Positions 41,524-52,293 of a DNA stretch of 64,000 bases are shown piece after piece. The stretch spans positions 372,001-436,000 of the forward strand of contig NZ_CP034867.1 in NCBI RefSeq assembly GCF_005080965.1. Direction: 5' to 3'. Source of the stretch: Buchnera aphidicola (Macrosiphum gaurae). GTDB taxonomy: Bacteria > Pseudomonadota > Gammaproteobacteria > Enterobacterales > Enterobacteriaceae. The translations under genes and the position numbers were made by a program. A model generated the notes under the pieces. It ran no database searches, was not told the origin of the DNA, and was given only the letters and a program-made list of their open reading frames with translations. Position 1 is the first letter of the stretch. Every line of letters begins with the position of its first letter.

Positions 41524-43647
41524 TCAGATAATAGTATTATTTATTGATTTATTAGAAACAACAGAATCATCTATTTCTTTAATGCTCAATCTTAAACGAC
41601 CTTGACGATCTATTTCTAAGACTTTTACAGATATCATTTGATCAATTTTTAAATGATTAGATACTTTATCTACTCTTTTATTAGAAATTTGTGAAATATG
41701 TACTAAACCTTCTTTGCCTAAACCAATAGAGACAAAAGCACCAAAATCAACAATACGAGTGACTTTTCCAGAATAAATACGACCTACTTCAATTTCTGCT
41801 GTAATTTCTTCAATTCTGCGGATAGCATTCTTTGCTTTTTCTCTAACAGAAGATGATATTTTTACTGTTCCATCATCTTCAATTTCAATGATAGTTCCTG
41901 TTTCCTCAGTCAGCATACGAATGACGGAACCTCCTTTTCCTATAACATCTTTAATTTTCTCAGGATTTATTTTGATAGTATGAATACGCGGTGCGAATTC
42001 AGAAATTTCACTTCTAGATTGATTTAATGCTTGATTCATTACATTTAAAATATGTAATCTAGCTAATCTGGCTTCATTTAAAGCTGAATGTATAATTTCA
42101 TTAGTAATTCCTTCTATCTTCATATCCATTTGTAAAGCTGTAATTCCTTCTTCTGTACCAGAAACTTTAAAATCCATATCACCTAAGTGATCTTCGTCAC
42201 CTAAAATATCTGAAAGTAACACATATTTATCTCCTTCTTTAACTAAACCCATCGCTATTCCAGCTACAGCAGATTTTATAGGAACTCCTGCATCCATTAA
42301 GGCTAAAGAAGCACCACAAACAGAAGCCATAGAAGAAGAACCATTAGATTCAGTAATCTCAGATACCACTCGAATAGTATAGGGAAAATTATCTAAGTTG
42401 GGCATGACTGCTAGAAGACTTCTTTTTGCAAGTCGACCATGACCGATTTCTCGTCTTTTAGGCGAGCCCACCATTCCTATTTCTCCAACAGAATAAGGGG
42501 GGAAATTATAATGAAATAAAAAATTATCTATTCTATCTCCTAATAACTCATCTAAATTTTGTGCATCTCGAGATGTTCCTAAAGTCACAGAAACTAAAGA
42601 TTGAGTTTCTCCTCTAGTAAATAGAGCAGAACCATGTGTTCGAGGTAAAATACCAGTACGAACATCTAAAGCACGAATCATGTCTTTTTCACGCCCATCA
42701 ATACGTGTTTGATTACTTAATATACGTTTTCGAACAATTTCTCTTTCAATTTTTTGAAAAATATCTTCTATTTCTAATATATCTATATGTGAATTCTCTT
42801 CTGAAAATAATTTAATTATATTGTCTTTAAGATTATTTAATTTTTCAACTCTTTTTTGCTTATCAAAAATAAGATAAGCATTGCTTATATCTTTTTCAAA
42901 TAAATTAATTATTTTCGATTCTAATGTTTTATTTGTTTCTGGATAAGACATAACCCAAGGTAACTTGCTAGCTTCATTTGATAAAGAACGAATGTTGTTA
43001 ATTACTACTTGTTGTTGTTGATGACCAAATACAATGGCTCCAAGAATTTTTTCTTCACTAAGTATTTTAGACTCAGCTTCTACCATAATGATAGCGTTTT
43101 GTGTCCCTGAAACTACTAAATCTAAAGAACTATTTTTCATATCATCGCTAATAGGATTTAAAATGTATTGATTGTTGATGTAACCTACTCTAGCAGCACC
43201 TACTGGACCATAGAATGGAATTCCTGATAAACTAAGAGCTGCAGATGCACCTATAATTGAAATTATATCAGGATTAATCTGAGGATTGACTGATACTACT
43301 GTAGCAATTATTTGAATTTCATTAAAAAAATTTTTGGGGAATAATGGACGAATAGGTCGATCTATTAATCGAGCTGTTAATATTTCATTTTCACTTGGTC
43401 GTCCTTCTCTTCTAAAAAAACCGCCAGGTATACGACCTGCTGCATATGTGCGTTCTTGATAATTAACAGTAAGTGGAAAAAATTTTTGTCCTATATGCAT
43501 TTTTTTTTGTCCTACAACAGTTACAAAAACTGCTGTATCATCCATACTAGCCATAACAGCAGCTGTAGCCTGTCGAGCAATCACCCCGGTCTCTAAAGTG
43601 ATTGTATGTTGCCCATATTGAAATTTGCGTACAATTGGATTTAGCAA
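41524..43647 (-). CDS. pnp: Polynucleotide phosphorylase
   Basis: Phosphorolytic 3'-5' exoribonuclease of the degradosome. Two RNase PH-like domains (about 1-215 and 305-530; [29 protein letters not shown] is the second core), a KH domain ([20 protein letters not shown]) and an S1 domain ([18 protein letters not shown]). 707 aa (711 in E. coli). It lies downstream of rpsO after a terminator, as in E. coli. Confidence 0.98.
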   Translation of the reverse strand: MLNPIVRKFQYGQHTITLETGVIARQATAAVMASMDDTAVFVTVVGQKKMHIGQKFFPLTVNYQERTYAAGRIPGGFFRREGRPSENEILTARLIDRPIRPLFPKNFFNEIQIIATVVSVNPQINPDIISIIGASAALSLSGIPFYGPVGAARVGYINNQYILNPISDDMKNSSLDLVVSGTQNAIIMVEAESKILSEEKILGAIVFGHQQQQVVINNIRSLSNEASKLPWVMSYPETNKTLESKIINLFEKDISNAYLIFDKQKRVEKLNNLKDNIIKLFSEENSHIDILEIEDIFQKIEREIVRKRILSNQTRIDGREKDMIRALDVRTGILPRTHGSALFTRGETQSLVSVTLGTSRDAQNLDELLGDRIDNFLFHYNFPPYSVGEIGMVGSPKRREIGHGRLAKRSLLAVMPNLDNFPYTIRVVSEITESNGSSSMASVCGASLALMDAGVPIKSAVAGIAMGLVKEGDKYVLLSDILGDEDHLGDMDFKVSGTEEGITALQMDMKIEGITNEIIHSALNEARLARLHILNVMNQALNQSRSEISEFAPRIHTIKINPEKIKDVIGKGGSVIRMLTEETGTIIEIEDDGTVKISSSVREKAKNAIRRIEEITAEIEVGRIYSGKVTRIVDFGAFVSIGLGKEGLVHISQISNKRVDKVSNHLKIDQMISVKVLEIDRQGRLRLSIKEIDDSVVSNKSINNTII

Positions 43648-43761
43648 AATAATATCCTTAACATGAAACTAATTTTTCAATAAAATAAACTACATTCTTA
43701 AAATTTTTTTGAACGATAAAAAATTAGCATTTAACCAAAAAATTTAAATAAAATTGTAAAA

Positions 43762-43782
43762 AAAGGGCTAACAAAGCCCTTT
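43762..43782 (-). terminator. Terminator between rpsO and pnp
   Basis: AAAGGGCT and AGCCCTTT pair over 8 bp around a 5-base loop. On the minus strand the stem is followed by TTTTTTT, so it is a standard intrinsic terminator for rpsO. E. coli has a terminator in the same place. pnp, 114 bases downstream, must be read by read-through or from its own promoter. Confidence 0.88.
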
Positions 43783-43843
43783 GTAAAAAATCTATTTTTT
43801 CATTAATATAAAATTTTTAATTTTATCATTTTATAGAAATTAT

Positions 43844-44113
43844 TTATCGTCTTAAATGTAGATCTTCAATTAAAGCAGTATAGCGAGATATATTTTTTCT
43901 CTTTAAATAATCTAATAACTTACGACGTTTTGATACCATATTTAAAAGACCTCTACGACTACAATGATCTTTTTTATGTTCAGAAAAATGTGTTTGAAGA
44001 TGATTAATTTGATTTGTTAACAAGGCAACTTGTACTTCTGTCATTCCACTATTATGCTCAGATTTTCCATATTTTAAAATAATTTTTTTTGTGTCTAGTG
44101 TAGATAAAGACAT
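43844..44113 (-). CDS. rpsO: 30S ribosomal protein S15
   Basis: 89 aa, same as E. coli. I start at 44113 ([10 protein letters not shown]); an in-frame ATG at 44128 is part of the GGAG ribosome-binding region. Signature: [19 protein letters not shown] and HSRRGLL-like [20 protein letters not shown]. Second last in the infB-rbfA-truB-rpsO-pnp string. Confidence 0.98.
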   Translation of the reverse strand: MSLSTLDTKKIILKYGKSEHNSGMTEVQVALLTNQINHLQTHFSEHKKDHCSRRGLLNMVSKRRKLLDYLKRKNISRYTALIEDLHLRR

Positions 44114-44216
44114 ATAATAAGACTCCATATATTTAAAACTATATTAAATCATTTTCAACTTGATTAAGTAATTTTAAAATAATATCATGCTAATCTTAAA
44201 TTTAATAGTGAATAAC

Positions 44217-45155
44217 TTAATTAGTAAATTCAGAAATTAATCGGTATGGAATTAATAATTTCCCCATATTAATTTTTCCTAAACCAATAAATTTTTTATT
44301 TTCTTCTTCTATTACACGAACTAAACTATTTTTTATAGTAGAACAAAAATGTACTATTTGTCCTAATCTAAAATTATATGATTGTTTAGAAGAAAGATGT
44401 ACTTTAGGTAAAAAAGATACAGGACTATCTACTGGCATTAATAAATCATCTATATTCTTAAAAGGATTGAAATTATTTATATTTTTTTTATTGAGTAATT
44501 CATATAAATGAGAAATTGTTACTAATTGAGTATAAGGATAGGAAGCTACTTGTAAACGCCGTAAAAAAATAACATGAGCACCGCACCCTAATTTTTCTCC
44601 TAAATCATCAATTAATGTACGAATATATGTTCCTTTTGAACAGAATATTTTAAATTCAATTAAATTATTTTCCTGATATATAGAATATATATCATAAACT
44701 GTCACTTTTCTGCTATTACGTTCAATATTTACACCTTGACGTGCATATTTATATAACGGTATACCATTATATTTAATAGCTGAATACATTGAAGGAATTT
44801 GTTCAATTGGGCCAATTAATTCTTTAATTGATAAATCAAGTTTGTAAGAAGTAAATAAAATAGGACGTTTTTTTATGACAATTCCATCGGAATCAGATGT
44901 AGATGTTTTTTCACCTAATTTAGCAATGACATGATATCGTTTATTAGATCCTGTTAAATAATGTGCAAATTTTGTACATTCTCCAAAACAAATTGGCAAC
45001 ATGCCTGTAGCTAAGGGATCTAGAGTACCAATATAACCTGCTTTTTTTGCATTAAAAATAATTTTAACTTTCTGTAAAGCGTTATTAGAAGAAATACCTT
45101 GAGGTTTATCTAGTAAAAATAATCCATGCACACTGCGTTTTTTATAAAAAAACAT
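44217..45155 (-). CDS. truB: TruB, tRNA pseudouridine-55 synthase
   Basis: Makes the universal Psi55 of tRNA. The catalytic Asp46 is in GYIGTLDPLATGMLPICFGE; KGTYIRTLIDDLGEKLG is the second family motif. A C-terminal PUA-like part is present (about 250-312). 312 aa (314 in E. coli). It is 38 bases downstream of rbfA. Confidence 0.97.
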   Translation of the reverse strand: MFFYKKRSVHGLFLLDKPQGISSNNALQKVKIIFNAKKAGYIGTLDPLATGMLPICFGECTKFAHYLTGSNKRYHVIAKLGEKTSTSDSDGIVIKKRPILFTSYKLDLSIKELIGPIEQIPSMYSAIKYNGIPLYKYARQGVNIERNSRKVTVYDIYSIYQENNLIEFKIFCSKGTYIRTLIDDLGEKLGCGAHVIFLRRLQVASYPYTQLVTISHLYELLNKKNINNFNPFKNIDDLLMPVDSPVSFLPKVHLSSKQSYNFRLGQIVHFCSTIKNSLVRVIEEENKKFIGLGKINMGKLLIPYRLISEFTN

Positions 45156-45193
45156 CTATTTTCCTTATATTTTATTGATACAAAATATATTTT

Positions 45194-45556
45194 TTACTCT
45201 TTTTTTGCTAAATTTTCTAAAATAAAAGAAATTTTATTTCCTTTTAAACACGAATCATCATGATAAAAAATAATATTAGGAATAATTCTCAATCTCATTT
45301 TTTTACATAACAACCTACGAATATAACCAGAAGATTTATTTAAGATCATTATTTTTTTTTTTATATTTAATTTATTATAACTTTTTAAAAAACTAACAAA
45401 TATTTGAGCATGAGATAAGTCTTGAGAAACCTGTACGTTAGAAACTGTTATAATCGTTTGAATACGCGGATCTTTAAGTGAATACTGTATAATTAAAGCT
45501 ATTTTTTTTTGCAATTCTTGAGCGATACGAAGAGATCGATTAAAAAATTTTTCCAT
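45194..45556 (-). CDS. rbfA: RbfA, 30S ribosome-binding factor
   Basis: KH-like 30S maturation factor. 120 aa (133 in E. coli), shorter at the C-terminus. Motifs: RSLRIAQELQKKIALIIQ and the conserved LRIIPNIIFYHDDS. In operon infB-rbfA-truB. Confidence 0.95.
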   Translation of the reverse strand: MEKFFNRSLRIAQELQKKIALIIQYSLKDPRIQTIITVSNVQVSQDLSHAQIFVSFLKSYNKLNIKKKIMILNKSSGYIRRLLCKKMRLRIIPNIIFYHDDSCLKGNKISFILENLAKKE

Positions 45557-45601
45557 AACTGTATTACCAAATTAAATATTTTATAAAATATATATTTTAG
45601 T

Positions 45602-48238
45602 TTATAATATTCTTTTGACTTCTTTAACTTCAAAAACCTCTATAATGTCTCCAATACGTATATCATTATAATTTTTTATCCCAATTCCACATTCTAATCC
45701 ATTACGAATTTCATTTAAATCTTCTTTAAAACGACGTAATGATTCTAATTCACCTTCATATATTACTATATTATCTCTGAGTATACGAACAGGATTGCTA
45801 CGCTTAATTATTCCCTCTATCACCATGCAACCAGCAATCAAACCAAATTTAGGAGATTTAAATGTATTTCTCACTTCAGCTAAACCAATAATATTTTCTT
45901 TGTATTCAGGTGATAAAAGACCTGTCATAGCAGATTTTACTTCATCAAGTAAATCATAAATCACTGAATAATATCGAAGATCTAAATGTTCTGAATTAAT
46001 TATTTTTTTCGCAGAAGAATCTGCACGAACATTAAATCCTAAAATAATAGCATTTGAAGCTAATGCTAAAGAAGCATCTGTTTCTGTAATGCCTCCAATA
46101 CCCAATCCTATTATTTTTATTTGTACTTCTTTAGTAGATAATTTTAATAAAGCTCCTGAAATGGCTTCTAAAGAACCTTGTATATCAGATTTAAGAATAA
46201 TTTTTAATTCAGAAATATTATCTTTTTTTATATTATCAAAAATATTTTCTGATTTTATTCTATTCTGATTTGATAATTTTATTTCACGTGATTTCTCTTT
46301 ACGATAAGACGCTACTTCTCTTGCCTTTTTTTCATTGCGAACTACAGTAACTACATCTCCTGAAAAAGGTACTTTAGATAATCCCAGAATTTCTACTGGT
46401 ATAGATGGTCCAGCACTTAAGACTTCTTCTCCACTTGCGTCACGCAAAGCTTTAATACGACCATATTCAAAACCACATAATATGATGTCTCCTTTGTTTA
46501 ATTTTCCCTTTTTTACTAAAACAGTAGCTATTGGACCTCGACCTTTATCTAGAAAAGACTCTATAACAACACCTTCAGCCATACCGGTTGGTACTGCTTT
46601 TAGTTCTAACATTTCTGCTTGTAATAAAATTACATTCAATAATTTATTGATACCTTTTCCAGTTTTTGCGGAAACAGAGACAAATATATTTTCACCACCC
46701 CATTCTTCTGAAAGAATGTTATATTTTGTTAAATCATTTTTTACTTTATCAATATCAGAATCTATTTTATCAGTTTTATTAATAGCCACTATAACTGGTA
46801 CACCAGCTTCTTTTGCATGTTGAATAGCTTCAATTGTTTGTGGCATTACTCCATCATCTGCTGCTACAACTAAAACAACAATATCAGTCACTTGAACACC
46901 ACGAGATCTCATTGCGGTGAATGCTGAATGTCCAGGTGTATCTAAGAAAGTAATTGAACCCAAATTAGTCTTTACATGATAAGCACCAATATTTTGTGTA
47001 ATCCCGCCAGCTTCATGAAATGCTGTTTTTGTTGAACGAATATAATCTAACAATGATGTTTTTCCATGATCAACATGTCCCATTATAGTTACTACCGGTG
47101 CTCTAATAATAGGGACGTTGTTTCCTGTATCACGATCTTTCATGATTAATTCTTCTAATGCGTTTTCTCGATGTATAATGACTTTATGACCCATTTCTTC
47201 TGCAATAAGCTGAGCTGTATCCTGATCAAGAATATGATTAATCGTACCGGTAATTCCCATATTCATCATATTTTTAACAACTTCAGCACTTTTGATAGCC
47301 ATTTTATTTGCTAAATCAGATACAGAAATTGCATTGCTAATAACAACATCTCTATTTACAATAGATTCAGGTTTTTGAAAAACTTGTCGCAATAAAACAG
47401 GTTTATTTTTTTGTTTGTTATTTTTTTTATTGCGATTAGAAATACGTATTTCTTCTTTATAGTATTTCCCATTATGATAATTTTTATTATTTTTTCTTTG
47501 ACGATGATTTTTCAAAACTCGACCATGATTTCTTTTATCTGTTTCTACTTCTCTATCATTGTCATCTTCAGCTTGACGTGCATGTAAAAATGTTGTTAAA
47601 TGATAATCTTTTTTCTCTTCTTGATGAGAAGACCAAATCTCTGCATTTTCTTTAATTCTTTTTTTATTGTTTAATTGAAAAGAATTAGATTCTACCTGTT
47701 TTTTAGATTTCTTATTTTTTTCATCTTTTTTTAAAATTTTTTCTTTATTCAGTTTTTTTAAATTAAAAGATTTAAAATCGGTTTTATTTGATTCTGCTTT
47801 TTCAAGATTATTTATATTTTTCTTCTCTTTATCATTATTTATAGTATTTTTCTTAAAAATTTTTTTTTCTTTATCTTCGATAGGTAATATTTTTTTTATC
47901 GAAGGCTTAATTTCTCTTTTTATATTCAATAAAGATTGAGTTTCAAATTTATTATTTTTTATATAAGTTCTGTTTTTTCTAACTTCTACTTGTATGGACT
48001 TATTTTTTCCTCCAATAGTTGAAACACTCAAAGTACTCCGTGTTTTTCTCTGTAGAACTAAAGTATCTAAAGAATATTTTTTTTTAGATTGTAAATGTTT
48101 TAATAAAAGATTTTTTTCAAGTAAATTAATATAATTATCTGGAGTTTTCACTATACCGATATTAGATAGTTCTTTTATTAACTCATTAATTGAAATTTTT
48201 ATTTCATTAGATAAAACTTTTAAGCTTATATCTGGCAT
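45602..48238 (-). CDS. infB: Translation initiation factor IF-2
   Basis: GTPase that brings initiator tRNA to the 30S subunit. I start at 48238 ([10 protein letters not shown]), preceded by AGGAAG; an ATG at 48274 would overlap nusA. The N-terminal IF2N domain (1-50) is followed by a long Lys/Asn-rich linker (100-290), then a second IF2N motif. G-domain motifs: [23 protein letters not shown]. Domains III-IV follow (about 640-878). 878 aa (890 in E. coli). Confidence 0.97.
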   Translation of the reverse strand: MPDISLKVLSNEIKISINELIKELSNIGIVKTPDNYINLLEKNLLLKHLQSKKKYSLDTLVLQRKTRSTLSVSTIGGKNKSIQVEVRKNRTYIKNNKFETQSLLNIKREIKPSIKKILPIEDKEKKIFKKNTINNDKEKKNINNLEKAESNKTDFKSFNLKKLNKEKILKKDEKNKKSKKQVESNSFQLNNKKRIKENAEIWSSHQEEKKDYHLTTFLHARQAEDDNDREVETDKRNHGRVLKNHRQRKNNKNYHNGKYYKEEIRISNRNKKNNKQKNKPVLLRQVFQKPESIVNRDVVISNAISVSDLANKMAIKSAEVVKNMMNMGITGTINHILDQDTAQLIAEEMGHKVIIHRENALEELIMKDRDTGNNVPIIRAPVVTIMGHVDHGKTSLLDYIRSTKTAFHEAGGITQNIGAYHVKTNLGSITFLDTPGHSAFTAMRSRGVQVTDIVVLVVAADDGVMPQTIEAIQHAKEAGVPVIVAINKTDKIDSDIDKVKNDLTKYNILSEEWGGENIFVSVSAKTGKGINKLLNVILLQAEMLELKAVPTGMAEGVVIESFLDKGRGPIATVLVKKGKLNKGDIILCGFEYGRIKALRDASGEEVLSAGPSIPVEILGLSKVPFSGDVVTVVRNEKKAREVASYRKEKSREIKLSNQNRIKSENIFDNIKKDNISELKIILKSDIQGSLEAISGALLKLSTKEVQIKIIGLGIGGITETDASLALASNAIILGFNVRADSSAKKIINSEHLDLRYYSVIYDLLDEVKSAMTGLLSPEYKENIIGLAEVRNTFKSPKFGLIAGCMVIEGIIKRSNPVRILRDNIVIYEGELESLRRFKEDLNEIRNGLECGIGIKNYNDIRIGDIIEVFEVKEVKRIL

Positions 48239-48254
48239 GCTATTCTTCCTATTA

Positions 48255-49748
48255 TCAGACTTTATTATTACCAAACCAACAAATATTACGAGCAGTCATA
48301 ATTAATAAACCAGCTTGTTCAGCATTTAAATTCTTAATATCAGTTAAATCATCTATTCCCTGATCAGCTAATTCTTCTAAAGTAAATATATTTTTTTCAG
48401 CTAATTGAAAAGCTAGTGCTGTATTCATACCATTAATTCTTAATAAATTATCTGCCGTTTTTCTTTCTTTAACTATGCTATTTTTTTTGCTCGATTCTAT
48501 TAAGAACAATCTATTTTTTGCTCCTTCACGTACTAATTTTGCTTGATCCTCAGTCAAATTTTTAATTTCTAATAATTCATTAAATGGTATGTAAGCTAAT
48601 TCTTCAAGAGAAGAAAAACCTTCTTTTACTAAAACATTAATAATATTTTCATTTATATTTAAATTTTCTTTAAAAAAATTAAAAGCAGCATGAGCTTCTT
48701 CTTGGTGTTTAGAATGAAGATCTTCTGTAGTCATAACATTTAATTCCCAACCACTAATTTGAGATGCTAAACGAACATTTTGACCATTTCGACCAATTGC
48801 TTGTGCTAAATTATTTGTATCTACTGCTATATCCATAGTATGATGATCTTCATCTACAACAATAGAAGCTACGTCAGCTGGAGCCATAGCGTTTATAACG
48901 AATTGAGCAGGATTATCATCCCATAAAATAATATCGATGCGTTCTCCACATAATTCGCTAGATACTGCTTGCACTCGAGCTCCTCTCATACCTACACAAG
49001 CTCCTACAGGATCAATACGTTTATCATTAGTTTTTACTGCAATTTTAGCGCGAGAACCTGGATCACGTGCTGCAGCTTTTATTTCAATGACTTCTTCTCC
49101 AATCTCAGGAACTTCTATTCGAAACAATTCAATGAGCATTTCAGTTTTTGAACGACTTATAAACAACTGAGCACCGCGAGCTTCTGGATACACTCCATAT
49201 AAAATACCACGAATACGATCGCCAGGACGAAAGTTTTCTCTAGGTAACATACCTTCACGTAAAATTAATGCTTCAGCATTATTACCTAAATCTAACATTA
49301 TGTTATCTCGATTAATTTTTTTAACTATACCAGTAATAATTTGACCGAGATATTTGCGAAATTGTTCAACTAACATTGCACGTTCTGCTTCACGTACTTT
49401 TTGCACAATTACTTGTTTGGCAGTTTGAGTTGTTATTCTATCAAAATCCACAGATTTAATCTGTTCTTCTATATAGTCGTTAATATAAACTTTTTCACCT
49501 TCAAAACATGCTGCTTCTAAAGTAATTTCTCTTGTTGGTTGAGTAACTGTTTCTACGACCATCCAACGTCGAAAAGTAGTAAAACTACCAGTCTTACGAT
49601 TAATACTCACTCTTATATCAATTTCTTGTTCATGTTTTTTTTTAGTTGCTGTTGCTAATGCGATTTCTAAAGCTTCAAAAATTTTTTCACGTGGGAGAGA
49701 TTTTTCATTAGAAACGGCTTCAACAACAGCTAAGATTTCTTTGTTCAT
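48255..49748 (-). CDS. nusA: NusA, transcription elongation/termination factor
   Basis: Binds RNA polymerase and modulates pausing, termination and antitermination. I start at 49748 ([20 protein letters not shown]), as in E. coli; the longer frame adds 15 unconserved residues. The N-terminal domain, S1 (about 135-200), two KH domains ([34 protein letters not shown]) and two C-terminal acidic repeats are all present. 497 aa (495). rimP and metY, upstream in E. coli, are missing. Confidence 0.98.
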   Translation of the reverse strand: MNKEILAVVEAVSNEKSLPREKIFEALEIALATATKKKHEQEIDIRVSINRKTGSFTTFRRWMVVETVTQPTREITLEAACFEGEKVYINDYIEEQIKSVDFDRITTQTAKQVIVQKVREAERAMLVEQFRKYLGQIITGIVKKINRDNIMLDLGNNAEALILREGMLPRENFRPGDRIRGILYGVYPEARGAQLFISRSKTEMLIELFRIEVPEIGEEVIEIKAAARDPGSRAKIAVKTNDKRIDPVGACVGMRGARVQAVSSELCGERIDIILWDDNPAQFVINAMAPADVASIVVDEDHHTMDIAVDTNNLAQAIGRNGQNVRLASQISGWELNVMTTEDLHSKHQEEAHAAFNFFKENLNINENIINVLVKEGFSSLEELAYIPFNELLEIKNLTEDQAKLVREGAKNRLFLIESSKKNSIVKERKTADNLLRINGMNTALAFQLAEKNIFTLEELADQGIDDLTDIKNLNAEQAGLLIMTARNICWFGNNKV

Positions 49749-49776
49749 CTTAGAGAACCTCAAAATAAAAATTTTT

Positions 49777-49801
49777 AAAATGAGTAATTGCAACTCATTT
49801 T
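49777..49801 (-). promoter_or_regulatory. Hairpin in the nusA leader
   Basis: AAAATGAGT and ACTCATTTT pair perfectly over 9 bp with a 7-base loop, ending 28 bases before the nusA ATG. On the minus strand it is followed by AAAAATTTTTATTTTG, so it resembles a weak terminator or attenuator. NusA autoregulates its operon in E. coli; this element might serve that role, but it is inference. Confidence 0.5.
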
Positions 49802-49945
49802 ACATGTATTAATTACAAAAAAATTAATTATGAAATTAGATAATTAATACACTAATTTTTATTAATCAAGAGTTTATATAATTAATTATTATTTAACATT
49901 TAAAAACGAATTAAGCTATATAATTGAAATAAATATTCTAATAAA

Positions 49946-49967
49946 AAACCCCGAAAATTCGGGGTTT
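49946..49967 (-). terminator. Terminator after tRNA-Leu
   Basis: AAACCCCGAA and TTCGGGGTTT pair over 10 bp (effectively 8 bp plus a tetraloop-sized turn). On the minus strand the stem continues into TTTTTTATTAG. It is 119 bases downstream of the tRNA-Leu gene and separates it from nusA. The spacer 49749-50085 otherwise holds no gene; GGTG-CTAT-CACC at 49970-49981 is a small extra hairpin. Confidence 0.88.
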
Positions 49968-50085
49968 CAGGTGCTATCACCCTATATATAAAATTATTTT
50001 TGATAAATTTTTTATATATTAAATATTTGAGTATTATCAATTTAAAACTTAATATAATTACCTAAAAAAACTAATGGCACCTTAG

Positions 50086-50168
50086 TACCGAGAATGGGAT
50101 TTGAACCCATACGCCTATTCGGCACTATCTCCTCAAGATAGCGTGTCTACCAATTTCACCATCTCGGT
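50086..50168 (-). tRNA. leuU: tRNA-Leu (anticodon GAG)
   Basis: Class II cloverleaf. The acceptor stem is ACCGAGA with TCTCGGT, discriminator A. The D arm has GGTAGACAC, the anticodon stem CTATC/GATAG encloses TTGAGGA (GAG), a variable arm GCC-GAATA-GGC follows, and the T arm is ATGGG-TTCAAAT-CCCAT. The 3' CCA is not encoded (CTA follows). secG-leuU-nusA order is as in E. coli. Confidence 0.96.
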
Positions 50169-50217
50169 AAAAATTTGTTATACGATTATATATTTTTTTA
50201 TACGAAAAATCTGATAA

Positions 50218-50547
50218 TTAATTAGGTATATCTGAACTTAAAATTTTTTTATTTAAAAGATGTTTCTTCGTTACAGTTTTTTGATGATCATTTTCCCAAA
50301 AAAAATCTGAATCAATTTTTTTTCTATGAATATTACATAAGATAATACTTGTTGCTAAAAATAAAAAAGACAGAATTCTAATAATATTAGTTACAAAATT
50401 ATTTGTTCCTACGCCACTGAAAAACTTACTATTATTTTTTGTATTTAAATGAATTGTATTATTCAGACCCTTTCCTGGCTGCAGTAAAATAAAAAAAATT
50501 AAAGAAATTGAAACGAAAATAAAAAAGATTAAAAAAAATAAATACAT
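50218..50547 (-). CDS. secG: SecG, preprotein translocase subunit
   Basis: Inner-membrane SecYEG component. Two hydrophobic segments (residues 2-22 and about 54-72) around LLQPGKGLN. The C-terminus ends SDIPN as in E. coli. 109 aa (110 in E. coli). It is upstream of leuU on the same strand, the tRNA lying 49 bases after its stop. Confidence 0.94.
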   Translation of the reverse strand: MYLFFLIFFIFVSISLIFFILLQPGKGLNNTIHLNTKNNSKFFSGVGTNNFVTNIIRILSFLFLATSIILCNIHRKKIDSDFFWENDHQKTVTKKHLLNKKILSSDIPN

Positions 50548-50653
50548 AAAAAATTATTTCCTTATTTCATATAATATTATTATTTATAATACATTCATTT
50601 TTCAATTCAATACATAATGTTCATTATTAAAAAATTTTTTCTTTCTGATAAAG

Positions 50654-50683
50654 AATTTATATGTAAACTGTTACATATAAATT
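50654..50683. repeat. Perfect 13-bp hairpin between glmM and secG
   Basis: AATTTATATGTAA and TTACATATAAATT pair perfectly around ACTG. It lies in the 185-base spacer between glmM and secG. No immediate U-tract follows on the minus strand (CTTTATCAGAAAG comes next), so it is not a standard terminator. Possible RNA processing, stability or regulatory element. Confidence 0.5.
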
Positions 50684-50732
50684 ATCTATTTTAAAAATTT
50701 ATCATAACTTGCATTTTTATGAAATACATAAA

Positions 50733-52067
50733 TTAAAGTAATTGAATAGTTTCTTTAATATCATTAGCTAATTGGTAAGCTTTTAAATAATTTTCACTTT
50801 CTACCATAATTCTAACACATGATTCTGTGCCGGATTTACGAACTAAAACACGACTGTTTTTACCTAAAATATTTTTATATCGTAAAAGAATATTTTTTAT
50901 TTTTAGATCTTGTTCTAAATTTTTATCTTTTTTTAAAAAAACATTTAACAAGACTTGAGGAAAAAGTTTTATTCGATTTGATAAATTATATAAAGTCATA
51001 TTATTATTAATCATACTTAATAAAACTTGTAAACTAGCAATAATTCCATCACCAGTAGAGTGTTTATCTAATAAAATAATATGGCCAGATTGTTCAGCTC
51101 CTAACATCCATTTTTTTTCTTTAATTTTCTCACATATATTACGATCTCCGACTTCTGTAGCATAAAAAGGAATTCCAAGTTTTTTTAAAGCCAAAATCAC
51201 ACCCGTATTAGTCATTAAAGTTCCTACCACACCACCTTTTAATTTCTTTTCTTTTAAATATTCCTTGGCAATAATATAAATTATTTGATCTCCATCAACT
51301 CTGTTACCTAAGTGATCTACCATAATCACACGATCTCCATCACCATCAAATGCTAAACCAATATCAGCTTTTTCTAATAGAACTATTTTTTTTAATTTTG
51401 CAATATCAGTTGATCCTGAATTTTGATTTATATTAATTCCATTGGGATGAATAGAAACTGTGATTACTTTCGCGCCTAAATCTTCAAAAAGTTTAGGTGC
51501 TATATTAAAAGTGGAACCATTAGCACAATCTAAAATAATAGTAAATTTTGATAAATTTAAATCTTTAGGAAAAGTATCTTTACAAAATTCAATATATTTT
51601 TTTTCGGGATTTATAACGTTATTTGAACAACCATAATTTGTATAATGAGAATAAAAAAAAGTATGTTGTATTTGTTGTTCGATAGAAAATTCTATTTTTT
51701 TAGTAATTTTAATTCCATTTTTATAAAAAATTTTTATCCCATTATCATAAAAAAGATTGTGAGAGCCTGAAATGACAATTCCTGCAGAAGCATTTAAAAA
51801 TTTAGTAAAATATGCAATTGCTGGAGTAGGTATACAGTTAGCTAATAAAGTAGATACACCTGCAGACAAAATACCAAATTCTAAAATAGACTGTAACATA
51901 GATCCAGAAACACGTGTATCTCTTCCAATAATAATTTTTTTTGTTTTATCTTTACCTAAAACTGTTCCAATAGACCAGCCTAATTTTAATAAAAAATTTG
52001 GTGTGATTGGATTTATACCTACTTTCCCGCGTATACCATCTGTTTTAAAATATTGCAAAAAAGTCAT
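50733..52067 (-). CDS. glmM: Phosphoglucosamine mutase
   Basis: Converts glucosamine-6-P to glucosamine-1-P for UDP-GlcNAc and wall synthesis. The catalytic phosphoserine Ser102 is in VISGSHN; the metal loop is DGDGDRVIMVDHLG; sugar recognition GAEQSGHI; phosphate-binding RKSGTESCVRIMVE. 444 aa (445). folP, which lies between ftsH and glmM in E. coli, is missing. Confidence 0.97.
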   Translation of the reverse strand: MTFLQYFKTDGIRGKVGINPITPNFLLKLGWSIGTVLGKDKTKKIIIGRDTRVSGSMLQSILEFGILSAGVSTLLANCIPTPAIAYFTKFLNASAGIVISGSHNLFYDNGIKIFYKNGIKITKKIEFSIEQQIQHTFFYSHYTNYGCSNNVINPEKKYIEFCKDTFPKDLNLSKFTIILDCANGSTFNIAPKLFEDLGAKVITVSIHPNGININQNSGSTDIAKLKKIVLLEKADIGLAFDGDGDRVIMVDHLGNRVDGDQIIYIIAKEYLKEKKLKGGVVGTLMTNTGVILALKKLGIPFYATEVGDRNICEKIKEKKWMLGAEQSGHIILLDKHSTGDGIIASLQVLLSMINNNMTLYNLSNRIKLFPQVLLNVFLKKDKNLEQDLKIKNILLRYKNILGKNSRVLVRKSGTESCVRIMVESENYLKAYQLANDIKETIQLL

Positions 52068-52146
52068 GATGATTTCATTCCTATATTATTTAAAAATAAT
52101 TATATTTTGCAATAGATTGTAATGCATTATTTTTTCTATTAAAAAC

Positions 52147-52181
52147 AAGATGAAGTTATAATAATTTTATCACTTCATCTT
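52147..52181 (-). terminator. Terminator after ftsH
   Basis: AAGATGAAGT and ACTTCATCTT pair perfectly over 10 bp around a 15-base loop. On the minus strand it is followed by GTTTTTAATAG, so it ends the rlmE-ftsH transcript before glmM. The rest of the 226-base spacer holds no gene. Confidence 0.7.
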
Positions 52182-52293
52182 ATTTTAAGATACATTAAAT
52201 GAAGGAATGTTAAACATTATAAAATTAATATTTTTTAAAATAAAATTTTTGCAAAATATACAAAAATATATTTGTATTTCTAAATTAAAGAAA

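Noticed and set aside
46335..46823. Plus-strand frame of 162 codons opposite infB
   Set aside because: It mirrors the conserved G-domain region of IF-2; its codons are those expected from the antisense strand, and it has no upstream ribosome-binding site.
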